A DNA stretch of 42,435 bases from Bacillus pumilus (GTDB lineage: Bacteria > Bacillota > Bacilli > Bacillales > Bacillaceae). The position numbers and the translations under genes were made by a program. The number at the start of each line of letters is the position of its first letter. Positions within the stretch are counted from its first letter, which is position 1. A model generated the notes under the pieces. It made no database searches. It saw only the letters and a program-made list of their open reading frames with translations, and was not told the origin of the DNA. Below, piece after piece: positions 9,244 to 18,628 of this stretch. Location of the stretch: assembly GCF_002744245.1 (NCBI RefSeq), contig NZ_NKHG01000087.1, forward strand, positions 1 through 42,435. The letters are read 5' to 3'.

Positions 9244-10518
9244 ATGAGCTTTAATATTCCAAGAGGCACACAGGATATTTTACCTGGAGAGTCAGAACGC
9301 TGGCAGTATGTTGAACAAATTGCGAGAGATACATGTGCAGCCTTTCAATACAAAGAAATTCGCACACCCATTTTTGAGCATACGGAGCTGTTTGCGCGAG
9401 GAGTAGGTGAATCAACAGATATCGTTCAAAAAGAAATGTACACATTTGAAGACAAGAAAGGACGCAGCATTACACTTCGTCCAGAGGGAACGGCTTCAAC
9501 AGTGCGTTCTTATGTTGAAAATAAACTATTTGCACAGCCGGCGCAGCCAACAAAGCTGTATTACATTGGACCAATGTTCCGCTATGAGCGTCCGCAAACG
9601 GGAAGATATCGTCAATTTTATCAATTCGGGATTGAAGCAATCGGTTCAAAGGATCCTGCCATTGATGCAGAGGTCATTTCCCTTGCAATGAGTGTCTATG
9701 AGAAAGCAGGTCTTTCCAACTTAAAGCTCGTCATTAACAGTCTTGGTGACAAAGAGAGTAGGGCAGATTACCGCAAAGCACTTGTCGAGCACTTTGAGCC
9801 AAGAATTGATGAATTCTGTCATGATTGTCAAACTCGTTTACATCAAAATCCATTACGTATTCTTGATTGTAAAAAGGATCGTGACCACGAACTGATGGCA
9901 ACGGCACCATCCATTCAGGATTATTTAAATGAAGAATCACGGACTTATTTTGAAAAAGTCAAACGATACTTAACAGATGTAGGCATTGAATACGTCGTCG
10001 ATCCGAACTTAGTGCGCGGTCTTGATTATTACAATCACACAGCATTTGAGATCATGAGTAATGCAGAGGGCTTTGGTGCTATCACCACATTAGCCGGTGG
10101 GGGCCGTTATGATGGACTTGTTGAAGGAATTGGCGGTCCTGAATCCCCAGGGATCGGTTTTGCGATGAGTATTGAGCGTTTTCTATCCGCAATTGATGCA
10201 GAACATATTGAGCTTCCAGTACAAGATGGCATTGATCTTTACATTGCTGCACTTGGAGATCAAGCAAAAGATTATTCTGTTTCATTATTGAACCGTCTGA
10301 GAAAAGAAGGCATTTCAAGTGAAATGGACTATACAGGGAAAAAGCTAAAAGCACAATTTAAATCGGCTGATCGCTTGAAAGCCAAATTTATTGCGGTTCT
10401 TGGTGAAGATGAGCTGGCGCAGCAAATTGTGAATGTTAAAGATACGACAACGGGTGAACAAATTGAAGTGAAGCTTGATGAGCTGATTCAAATGATGAAA
10501 GCCCACCAGAAAGCGTAA
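9244..10518 (+). CDS. hisS: histidyl-tRNA synthetase
   Basis: Class II synthetase charging tRNA-His. The 424 residues equal the B. subtilis length. Motif 2 region [18 protein letters not shown], the histidine-specific [14 protein letters not shown], and motif 3 ending [12 protein letters not shown] are all present, followed by the C-terminal anticodon-binding domain (about 330-424). ATG 9244 lies eight bases behind AGGAGG; the upstream in-frame start at 9220 is inside the leader tail. It is the first gene of the T-box-controlled hisS-aspS operon, 18 bases before aspS. Confidence 0.96.
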   Translation: MSFNIPRGTQDILPGESERWQYVEQIARDTCAAFQYKEIRTPIFEHTELFARGVGESTDIVQKEMYTFEDKKGRSITLRPEGTASTVRSYVENKLFAQPAQPTKLYYIGPMFRYERPQTGRYRQFYQFGIEAIGSKDPAIDAEVISLAMSVYEKAGLSNLKLVINSLGDKESRADYRKALVEHFEPRIDEFCHDCQTRLHQNPLRILDCKKDRDHELMATAPSIQDYLNEESRTYFEKVKRYLTDVGIEYVVDPNLVRGLDYYNHTAFEIMSNAEGFGAITTLAGGGRYDGLVEGIGGPESPGIGFAMSIERFLSAIDAEHIELPVQDGIDLYIAALGDQAKDYSVSLLNRLRKEGISSEMDYTGKKLKAQFKSADRLKAKFIAVLGEDELAQQIVNVKDTTTGEQIEVKLDELIQMMKAHQKA

Positions 10519-10536
10519 AGAAGGAGTGGAATGTTT

Positions 10537-12315
10537 GTGTTTGGTAGAACTTTTTATTGTGGAGAAGTAACAGAAGACCAAATCGGTCAAACAGTTGTAT
10601 TAAAAGGATGGGTTCAAAAGAGGCGTGACCTTGGCGGATTAATCTTTATTGATCTGCGTGACCGTACAGGCATTGTACAAGTTGTCTTCAATCCAGACCT
10701 ATCAAAAGAGGCGCTTGAGACAGCAGAATCGATTCGTAATGAATATGTCCTTGATATTAAAGGAACGGTTGTCGCAAGAGAGGAAGCAACAATCAACCCG
10801 AATTTAAAAACTGGTAAAATTGAAATTCAAGTCGAAACAGTCACAGTTTTAAACGAAGCGAAGACCCCTCCATTTGTTATTTCAGATCAAGCAGACGAGG
10901 TATCAGAAGATGTGCGGTTAAAATACCGTTACCTAGATCTTCGCCGTCCTGCAATGTTTGAAACGATGAAAATGCGACATGAAGTAACAAAAGCATTCCG
11001 CCATTTCTTAGATGACAACGGCTTTCTAGATATTGAAACACCCATTTTAACGAAGAGTACGCCGGAGGGTGCGCGTGACTACCTTGTTCCAAGCCGTGTA
11101 CACGAAGGAGAGTTCTATGCATTGCCTCAGTCTCCGCAATTATTTAAACAATTGCTGATGGTTTCAGGGATGGATCGTTACTATCAAATCGCACGTTGCT
11201 TTAGAGATGAGGACTTGCGTGCTGACCGCCAGCCAGAATTTACACAAGTCGATATTGAAATGTCCTTTATGAGTCAAGAAGACATCATGACGCTTGCTGA
11301 AGAGATGATGGCAAAGGTGATGAAAGATGTCAAAGGCGTTGACCTTACATTGCCATTACCACGTATGACATATGATGAAGCGATGAATTCTTATGGATCT
11401 GATAAGCCAGATACGCGTTTTGAAATGAAGCTTGTGAATATTTCAGAAACGGTGAAGGATTCAGATTTCAAAGTCTTCAGTGGAGCTGTGAAAAATGGGG
11501 GAGCGGTCAAAGCCATTAATGTGAAAGGTGCTTCAGCTAACTACTCAAGAAAAGACATTGATGCACTTGGTGCTTTTGCAGCAAACTACGGGGCAAAAGG
11601 TCTAGCTTGGCTAAAAGCTGAAGGGGCAGAGCTAAAAGGACCAATTGCCAAATTCTTTAATGAGTCAAAGCAAGCAGAATTAAAGGAGCAGCTCCAAGTT
11701 GAAGAAGGCGACCTTTTACTCTTTGTCGCTGATAAGACGTCTGTTGTACATGATGCACTTGGTGCACTTCGCCTAAAACTCGGCAAAGAGCTTGAACTCA
11801 TTGATGAGTCTGCATTCCATTTCTTATGGGTTGTCGATTGGCCGCTGCTTGAAAAAGATGAAGAAGAAGGCCGATTCTATGCTGCCCATCATCCTTTCAC
11901 TATGCCAGTTCGTGATGATCTTGAACTCATTGAAACAAGCCCAGAAGACATGAAGGCACAGGCTTACGATCTTGTGCTCAATGGCTATGAGCTTGGCGGA
12001 GGTTCTATTCGTATTTTTGAAAAGGACATTCAAGAAAAAATGTTTGGTTTACTTGGCTTTTCGAATGAAGAAGCATACGAACAATTTGGGTTCCTTCTTA
12101 ATGCTTTTGAACATGGTGTTCCTCCGCATGGCGGAATCGCGCTTGGTCTTGACCGCTTAGTGATGTTGCTTGCAGGCCGCTCTAACTTAAGAGATACCAT
12201 TGCGTTCCCGAAAACGGCAAGTGCCAGCTGTGTTCTTACAGATGCTCCTGGCGGGGTGAGCGAAGCGCAGCTTGATGAGCTGAGTTTAGCGATTAAAACA
12301 AAAGTAAAACAGTAA
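10537..12315 (+). CDS. aspS: aspartyl-tRNA synthetase
   Basis: Class II synthetase charging tRNA-Asp. From GTG 10537 it is 592 residues, the B. subtilis length, and starts [10 protein letters not shown]. The ATG two codons earlier (10531) is only four bases from AAGGAG, so the GTG, ten bases away, is preferred. An N-terminal OB anticodon-binding domain (about 1-105) precedes the catalytic core with motif 2 [18 protein letters not shown], the bacterial GAD insertion (about 300-420), and motif 3 [15 protein letters not shown]. It is co-transcribed with hisS. After its stop comes the 6S RNA gene, with no ordinary T-run terminator between. Confidence 0.96.
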   Translation: MFGRTFYCGEVTEDQIGQTVVLKGWVQKRRDLGGLIFIDLRDRTGIVQVVFNPDLSKEALETAESIRNEYVLDIKGTVVAREEATINPNLKTGKIEIQVETVTVLNEAKTPPFVISDQADEVSEDVRLKYRYLDLRRPAMFETMKMRHEVTKAFRHFLDDNGFLDIETPILTKSTPEGARDYLVPSRVHEGEFYALPQSPQLFKQLLMVSGMDRYYQIARCFRDEDLRADRQPEFTQVDIEMSFMSQEDIMTLAEEMMAKVMKDVKGVDLTLPLPRMTYDEAMNSYGSDKPDTRFEMKLVNISETVKDSDFKVFSGAVKNGGAVKAINVKGASANYSRKDIDALGAFAANYGAKGLAWLKAEGAELKGPIAKFFNESKQAELKEQLQVEEGDLLLFVADKTSVVHDALGALRLKLGKELELIDESAFHFLWVVDWPLLEKDEEEGRFYAAHHPFTMPVRDDLELIETSPEDMKAQAYDLVLNGYELGGGSIRIFEKDIQEKMFGLLGFSNEEAYEQFGFLLNAFEHGVPPHGGIALGLDRLVMLLAGRSNLRDTIAFPKTASASCVLTDAPGGVSEAQLDELSLAIKTKVKQ

Positions 12316-12330
12316 AATAGGCGCATGTTT

Positions 12331-12367
12331 ATAGGCATGTAAACGCTTGAAAAAGGGACATGCCTAT
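12331..12367. repeat. perfect 10-bp inverted repeat around the 6S RNA -35 box
   Basis: Arms ATAGGCATGT (12331-12340) and ACATGCCTAT (12358-12367) flank a 17-base loop that contains the -35 of the 6S promoter. There is no T-run behind it, so it is not a normal intrinsic terminator for aspS. It may be an operator or a 3'-end stabiliser. Confidence 0.6.
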
Positions 12368-12375
12368 GATATGCT
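12347..12375 (+). promoter_or_regulatory. 6S-1 RNA promoter
   Basis: TTGAAA (12347-12352) and TATGCT (12370-12375) are spaced 17 bases. Predicted start near 12382, about 11 bases before the mature 5' end. That fits the known B. subtilis 6S-1 precursor, which loses about 11 nucleotides at its 5' end. Confidence 0.65.
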
Positions 12376-12392
12376 TTCATCAATCAATAAAT

Positions 12393-12578
12393 AAAGTCCT
12401 GATACGTACGGTGGTTACCTAGTTTTGACCGAACATTGTTTTATACGGGAGCTTGCCTTTCCTTTCTGCATACAAGCCTCATCAGAGGACGTATAAAGTC
12501 AGGAAGAAAGCACCCACCTGCATGGTGCGGGGTTCAAAACGAAGGAAAAGCTGGCGGCGTCATCGGGACTTTTTTGTG
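12393..12578 (+). ncRNA. bsrA: 6S-1 RNA (SsrS/BsrA)
   Basis: Regulatory RNA that mimics an open promoter and binds SigA-RNA polymerase. The ends close into a stem: AAAGTCCTGAT (12393-12403) pairs fully, with one G-U, to ATCGGGACTTT (12562-12572), followed by T-runs as terminator. The conserved internal blocks CCTAGTTTTGACCGAACATTG, cut here for length, near 12418 and CACCCACCTG plus GGTTCAAAACGA near 12512-12541 match B. subtilis 6S-1 as I remember it. The position between aspS and tcdA is also that of B. subtilis bsrA. Length of about 185-190 fits. No open reading frame competes. Confidence 0.92.
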
Positions 12579-12665
12579 TTTTTTTCTTTTTGAGAAGGAT
12601 GACGGAGAAGTCTGAATGTGATATGATTCTTTCGATTCATTTTAAATAAAGGTGGAGTGAGACAC

Positions 12666-13430
12666 TTGTTACATCAGTTTTCAAGAAACGAGCTTGCCAT
12701 TGGCAAGGAAGGCTTAGATATATTAAAAAACAGTACAGTTGCAGTGCTTGGTGTGGGTGGTGTTGGTTCATTTGCAGTTGAAGCATTGGCCCGTTCAGGC
12801 GTTGGCCGTATTGTTCTTGTTGATAAAGATGATATTGATATTACAAATGTGAATCGTCAGTTGCCGGCGTTATTGTCAACGGTTGGTCAGCCAAAGGTTG
12901 ATTTAATGCAAGCGAGAATCGCTGATATTAACCCTGAATGTGAAGTTGTTGCTCTCAAGATGTTTTATACAGAGGAAACATATGAGCAATTTTTTGAGTA
13001 TCCACTTGATTATGTCATTGATGCGTCAGATACGATTCATTATAAAATTCATTTGATGAAAGAATGTTTAAAACGTAATGTGAACATCATTTCTAGTATG
13101 GGTGCAGCAAATAAGACAGACCCGACACGCTTTAAAATTGATGATATTTCAAAAACACATACGGATCCTATTGCAAAAGTCGTGAGAACACGTCTGCGTA
13201 AGGAAGGCATCCGTAAAGGGATTGAAGTCATTTTCTCAGACGAAAGTCCAATTGTGATTCGTGAAGATGTCAGAAAAGAAGTTGGAAATGATGAAGCGAA
13301 GATTCGTAAGGCGCAAATGCCGCCATCATCCAATGCATTCGTCCCGTCTGTTGCCGGGCTGATCATGGGTGGTCATGTCATTATGAAGCTTTTAAAAGAT
13401 ATTCCAATTACACGTGTAAAGGATAAATAA
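12666..13430 (+). CDS. tcdA: tRNA threonylcarbamoyladenosine dehydratase (TcdA/YrvM)
   Basis: An E1-like enzyme that uses ATP to cyclise t6A37 of ANN-decoding tRNAs to ct6A. The nucleotide-binding GVGGVGS motif (about 30-36) follows the N-terminal strand, and VLVDKDDIDITNVNRQ is the ThiF/MoeB adenylation signature. From TTG 12666 it has 254 residues and begins MLHQFSRNEL, like the B. subtilis protein. AAAGGTGGAG lies eight bases upstream of this TTG, while the in-frame GTG at 12657 is inside that site. It is followed by the terminator at 13431. The sulfur-donating CsdE/CsdL partners of E. coli are not nearby. Confidence 0.9.
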   Translation: MLHQFSRNELAIGKEGLDILKNSTVAVLGVGGVGSFAVEALARSGVGRIVLVDKDDIDITNVNRQLPALLSTVGQPKVDLMQARIADINPECEVVALKMFYTEETYEQFFEYPLDYVIDASDTIHYKIHLMKECLKRNVNIISSMGAANKTDPTRFKIDDISKTHTDPIAKVVRTRLRKEGIRKGIEVIFSDESPIVIREDVRKEVGNDEAKIRKAQMPPSSNAFVPSVAGLIMGGHVIMKLLKDIPITRVKDK

Positions 13431-13459
13431 AAAGCCGCCTGCTTATTGCAGGGGGCTTT
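13431..13459 (+). terminator. terminator after tcdA
   Basis: AAAGCCGCCTGC / GCAGGGGGCTTT with loop TTATT begins right after the stop codon. A diverged copy of the same hairpin recurs at 13587-13623. Confidence 0.75.
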
Positions 13460-13586
13460 GAGCGTATAGACAACCCTCGCATTCTTTGTCAGTGCTGCGT
13501 GCTGGTGCTCACGAATCGTTCATTCGCTCCGGTACTCGTCCTTCCTAGATTTCAAGGGCTTTCTATCACGCTGAAAAAAAGAAGAT
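13460..13586. repeat. possible dispersed intergenic element between two related hairpins
   Basis: This non-coding spacer between tcdA and rarA is framed by two similar hairpins. It contains blocks such as GTGCTCACGAATCG, CGGTACTCGTCCTTCCTAG and TTCTATCACGCTG. The wording resembles interspersed intergenic sequences I recall from Bacillus genomes, but no second copy exists in the window. Only a genome-wide search can show that it repeats. Confidence 0.35.
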
Positions 13587-13623
13587 AAGGCCCGCCTTCT
13601 CCTCATTGCAGGAGGCTTTTTTT
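13587..13623 (+). terminator. second terminator-like hairpin between tcdA and rarA
   Basis: GCCCGCCTTCTCC ... GCAGGAGGC followed by seven T on the plus strand, abutting the rarA stop. It is a diverged relative of the hairpin at 13431-13459. It may block readthrough towards rarA. Confidence 0.6.
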
Positions 13624-14888
13624 CTATTTCTGCCGTTTTAAATTCTCATAGACCTGCTTCAATGCACCTTCAAATTTCCCTGTTTGCTTTGGTTCATAGT
13701 ATTGCTTATGTTTAAGTGGATCAGGTAAATATTGCTGCTTCACCCAGCCGTTTTCATAGTCGTGTGGATATAAATAATCGACGCCTCGCCCGAGTGCTGT
13801 CGCCCCTTTATAGTGAGCGTCTTTTAAATGAACAGGAACTTCACCAATTTTTCCTGTGCGAATGTCATGCAGCGCCGCATCAATGGCCGTATAAGCCGAG
13901 TTTGATTTTGGTGAAAGGCATAGCTCAATGACGGCATTGGCTAGCGGAATACGTGCTTCCGGGAAACCGATCCTCTCAGCTGTTTGAACAGCGCTTAACA
14001 CGCGTGGGCCTGCCTGAGGGCTGGCTAAACCAATATCCTCGTAAGCCATCACGAGTAATCTCCTTGAGATGCTTTCGAGATCTCCCGCTTCAATCAGTCT
14101 GGCTAGGTAATGAAGCGCCGCATCTACATCAGATCCTCTAATGGATTTTTGAAAAGCGGACAGGACATCATAATGAGCATCACCGTTTTTATCATGCGAG
14201 AAGCTCTTTTTTTGTAAACATTCTTCTGCTGCGGCAAGCGTGATGAAGATGCGTCCAGTGTCATCAGCTTTTGTCGATAAGACGGCTAGTTCTAGCGCGT
14301 TTAAAGCAGAGCGCACGTCACCACCGCACCCGCCCGCAAATGATTCATCGCTTCCTCATCGACTGTTACCGAATAGCCGCCAAGCCCGCGATGTTCATCT
14401 TGTAATGCTCTTGTTAACGCGGCTTTGATTTGCTCTGTTTCAAGCAGCTTTAGCTCAAATATTTGTGTCCGGCTTCGGATGGCGGGATTGATCGCATGAT
14501 ACGGATTGGCTGTAGTTGCCCCAATTAGAATGATCATGCCATTTTCTAAATAAGGCAGGAGAAAATCCTGCTTCCCTTTATCCAGCCTGTGGACTTCGTC
14601 TAGAATGAGGATCACCTGACCGCTCATTTTCGCTTCAGCGGCGACAGCTTCCATATCTTTTTTGTTATGAATGACCGCATTTAATGTGCGAAAGGCAATG
14701 CTTGTACTGCCAGCGATCGCAGTCGCAATCGATGTTTTGCCGATGCCCGGTGGTCCGTATAAAATCATCGAGGATAAATGTTTCGCTTCGACCATTCGTC
14801 TAATAATTTGACCTTCTCCAACGAGATGCTCCTGCCCAATGATGTCTTCAATATGACTTGGGCGCATCCGATACGCTAAAGGTTTCAT
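13624..14888 (-). pseudogene. rarA: replication-associated recombination protein RarA (YrvN), frameshifted
   Basis: AAA+ ATPase of the RarA/MgsA/WRNIP1 family, acting at stalled replication forks. Together the two pieces span 421 codons, the B. subtilis length. The N-terminal piece (14888 to 14301) has Walker A GPPGIGKTS, Walker B ILILDEVHR and the sensor segment GATTANP, then runs out of frame at NHLRAGAVVTCALL. The C-terminal piece continues in the next frame as RSALNALELAV and carries the intact tetramerisation and clamp-loader-like region. Restoring one C near plus-strand position 14325 (one G in the coding strand, giving AGAGGDVRS) joins them exactly. It is either a real one-base deletion or a sequence error in a short G-run; everything else looks under selection. 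Confidence 0.85.
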
Positions 14889-15007
14889 GATTATCTCTCC
14901 TAAAGCAATGTCTTGTTTGTATAGAGTACCGAAATTTCTTCAAATAGAAAAGGGATGCGTCCTCCTATGGAGCTCAGAAGCCGTAAATGAAAGTTGGCTG
15001 AAAGTAT

Positions 15008-15015
15008 GATATAAT
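15008..15015 (+). promoter_or_regulatory. candidate extended -10 of cymR
   Basis: TGaTATAAT lies about 80 bases before cymR. No good -35 at 17 bases is visible, as expected for some extended -10 promoters. Weak evidence. Confidence 0.35.
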
Positions 15016-15096
15016 TGCTTTTGGTCTATATATCAGCGTATATGAAATCAGCAAAATAATTGATGACATAGAATAGAAAACGCAGAGGTGTTTAAC

Positions 15097-15516
15097 TTGA
15101 AAATTTCAACTAAAGGCAGATATGGTCTGACGATCATGATCGAATTAGCCAAAAAACATGGCGAAGGCCCTACATCATTAAAATCAATCGCTCAAAACAA
15201 CGATTTGTCTGAGCATTATTTAGAGCAGCTTGTATCACCCCTTCGCAATGCACGTCTTGTGAAAAGTATCCGCGGGGCTTATGGCGGCTATGTTCTTGCT
15301 CATAAGCCAAACGAGATCACAGCCGGTGATATTATTCGTGTATTAGAAGGACCTATTAGTCCTGTTGAAGTCATCGAAAACGAAGAACCAGCAAAGCGTG
15401 AGCTATGGATTCGTATTCGTGATGCAGTAAAAGACGTACTAGACAATACAACTCTTGAAGACTTGGCAAGCTATACAGATGACGGGAATCAAGATGCGTA
15501 TATGTTCTATATTTAG
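15097..15516 (+). CDS. cymR: Rrf2-family cysteine metabolism repressor CymR
   Basis: Master repressor of cysteine and sulfur acquisition genes; in B. subtilis it works in complex with CysK, which senses O-acetylserine. The protein of 139 residues is a compact Rrf2 winged helix: MKISTKGRYGLTIMIELA starts the recognition fold, SIRGAYGGY forms the wing, and ITAGDIIRVLEGPISPVE is the family's dimerisation segment. It lacks the three-cysteine [Fe-S] cluster of IscR, which fits the CymR branch. The start is TTG 15097 behind GAGGTG; the in-frame GTG at 15088 is part of that site. It precedes the cysteine desulfurase gene by 18 bases, linking sulfur sensing with sulfur transfer. Confidence 0.93.
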   Translation: MKISTKGRYGLTIMIELAKKHGEGPTSLKSIAQNNDLSEHYLEQLVSPLRNARLVKSIRGAYGGYVLAHKPNEITAGDIIRVLEGPISPVEVIENEEPAKRELWIRIRDAVKDVLDNTTLEDLASYTDDGNQDAYMFYI

Positions 15517-15534
15517 ATCAGAGGTGTACCGAAA

Positions 15535-16680
15535 ATGGAACGTATCTATTTAGATCATGCGGCCACAACGCCTATGGATCAGCGTATTGTGGACAAGATG
15601 ATGCCTTACTTTACAGAGATATTTGGTAATCCCTCTAGCATTCATTCATATGGGCGCGAGGCAAGAAAGTGGCTCGATGAAGCAAGAGAAGTGATTGCAG
15701 GAGAATTACACTGTAAATCGCATGAGATCATCCTCACAAGCGGGGGAACAGAGGCGGACAATTTGGCGATCACAGGTGTTGCAATGGCAAGGCAGCATGA
15801 AGGAAAACATATCATCACAGTGAAAACAGAGCATCATGCCGTATTGCATACATGTGAACGCTTAGAGAAGCTTGGATTTGACGTGACTTATTTAGATGTT
15901 GATGACACAGGGTTGATTGATCTTGATCAATTAAAACAAAAGCTGAGAGATGATACGATTCTTGCCACCATCATGTATGGCAATAATGAAACAGGTGTGA
16001 TTCAGCCAATAAAAGAAATTGGTGAACTTTTAAATGATCACGGTGCTTATTTTCATACAGATGCGGTGCAGGCGTTTGGGACAATGCCAATTGATGTAGC
16101 AGATGATCTTCATATCGACCTCTTATCTGCCTCTGGCCATAAGCTAAATGGACCGATGGGAACAGGCTTTTTATATGTCAGCGAACGCGTGAAACTTTCT
16201 CCGCAGTTATTCGGAGGAGAACAAGAAAGAAAACGTCGTGCTGGCACTGAAAATGTGGCGGGGATCGTTGGGCTGGCAGAAGCTGTTCAACTAACAAAGC
16301 AAAATAGAAGAGAAAAAGCAGTGTATTATGGTAAGCTCAAAGAAACAATGCTCCAAGTATTCGACGAGGAATCACTAAATTTCTCTATCAATGGACATCC
16401 GAAAGAGACATTGCCGCACATTTTAAATGTTTATTTCCCAGGCGTCTCCATTGAATCGTTGCTTGTGAACTTAGATATGGAAGGGATTGCTGTTTCAAGC
16501 GGGTCAGCATGTACGGCTGGATCTGTCCTTCCTTCACACGTATTAAGCGCCATGTATGGCGAAGAAGCAAAAGAGCTGACATCCTCAGTCAGAATAAGCT
16601 TCGGTCTTGGAAACGAAGAGGAACATGTGAAGCAGGCGGCGCGTAAGATAGCGACTGTTGTCAAACGCTTAGCCAAATAA
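15535..16680 (+). CDS. yrvO: cysteine desulfurase (YrvO)
   Basis: PLP enzyme that takes sulfur from cysteine and passes a persulfide on. The 381 residues contain the PLP lysine K203 in SASGHKLNG, the aspartate and histidine of the cofactor pocket (TDAVQ, EHHAVLHT), and the catalytic C326 in SGSACTAGS, the short group I loop of NifS/IscS. In B. subtilis YrvO donates sulfur directly to MnmA for 2-thiouridine in tRNA, and mnmA is the next gene here. cymR lies directly upstream, so the two probably share a transcript. iscS would be an equally fair name by family. Confidence 0.93.
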   Translation: MERIYLDHAATTPMDQRIVDKMMPYFTEIFGNPSSIHSYGREARKWLDEAREVIAGELHCKSHEIILTSGGTEADNLAITGVAMARQHEGKHIITVKTEHHAVLHTCERLEKLGFDVTYLDVDDTGLIDLDQLKQKLRDDTILATIMYGNNETGVIQPIKEIGELLNDHGAYFHTDAVQAFGTMPIDVADDLHIDLLSASGHKLNGPMGTGFLYVSERVKLSPQLFGGEQERKRRAGTENVAGIVGLAEAVQLTKQNRREKAVYYGKLKETMLQVFDEESLNFSINGHPKETLPHILNVYFPGVSIESLLVNLDMEGIAVSSGSACTAGSVLPSHVLSAMYGEEAKELTSSVRISFGLGNEEEHVKQAARKIATVVKRLAK

Positions 16681-16707
16681 ATGCTCCCCCTTTGTTCGTG
16701 TGTGAAA

Positions 16708-17894
<1,187 letters not shown>

Positions 17895-17901
17895 CATGTT
17901 T

Positions 17902-17933
17902 AAAAAACCTCAACGTCGCTGTTGAGGTTTTTT
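17902..17933 (+). terminator. terminator after mnmA
   Basis: AAAAAACCTCAAC / GTTGAGGTTTTTT with loop GTCGCT: a near-symmetric, strong intrinsic terminator. Confidence 0.9.
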
Positions 17934-17955
17934 AATGAAAGGATGATGAGAGCAA

Positions 17956-18609
17956 ATGAATCATAACGAGATCGGCATAGAAGCATTAAATCAAGGGAAC
18001 ATCGAAAAGGCAGCGGAAGCTTTTACAAAAGCCATCGAAGAAAGCCCGAAAGACCCAGTTCCATATATTAATTTTGCGAATTTACTTTCAAGTATCAATG
18101 AATTTGAACGCGCTTTAAACTTCTTTCAAAAAGCGATTGAACTCGATAGCACGGCAGCTGCAGCCTATTACGGAGCAGGAAATGTGTACACATTAAAAAA
18201 AGACTTTATGAACGCCAAAGACTATTTTGAACAAGCACTACAAGCTGGGATGGAAAATAGTGATTTGTTTTATATGTTAGGGCAAACACTTATCAAATTA
18301 GAGCAGCCAAAGCTTGCGATGCCCTATCTTCAGCGGGCAATTGAACTAAACGAAGAAGATAATGAAGCAAGATTCCAATTTGGCATGTGTTTAGCGAATG
18401 AACACATGCTGGAAGAAGCGGTTACGACCTTTACCGAAGTGGTCGCGCGTGATCCGCAGCATGCAGATGCCTTTTATAATTTAGGGGTTGCGTATGCGTA
18501 TTTAGAGAAAAAGGACGAAGCGCTTGAGATGCTAGGAAAAGCGATTGACGTGCACCCGGATCATATGCTGGCACTGCATGCACAAAAGCTGATTCAAGAG
18601 GCAGAATAG
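17956..18609 (+). CDS. yrrB: TPR-repeat protein (YrrB)
   Basis: A soluble protein of 217 residues built of about six consecutive 34-residue tetratricopeptide repeats from residue 3 to the end; examples are EAAEAFTKAIEESPKDP, RALNFFQKAIELD and EALEMLGKAIDVHPDH, each with the helix A/helix B pattern and the closing P. No signal or membrane segment. TPR proteins are scaffolds for protein contacts. The partner is unknown, but the gene is followed after 19 bases by recD2, so a shared role or at least a shared transcript is likely. SD AAAGGATGATG precedes the ATG. Confidence 0.88.
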   Translation: MNHNEIGIEALNQGNIEKAAEAFTKAIEESPKDPVPYINFANLLSSINEFERALNFFQKAIELDSTAAAAYYGAGNVYTLKKDFMNAKDYFEQALQAGMENSDLFYMLGQTLIKLEQPKLAMPYLQRAIELNEEDNEARFQFGMCLANEHMLEEAVTTFTEVVARDPQHADAFYNLGVAYAYLEKKDEALEMLGKAIDVHPDHMLALHAQKLIQEAE

Positions 18610-18628
18610 ACGGAAGGAGGGAAGACCT

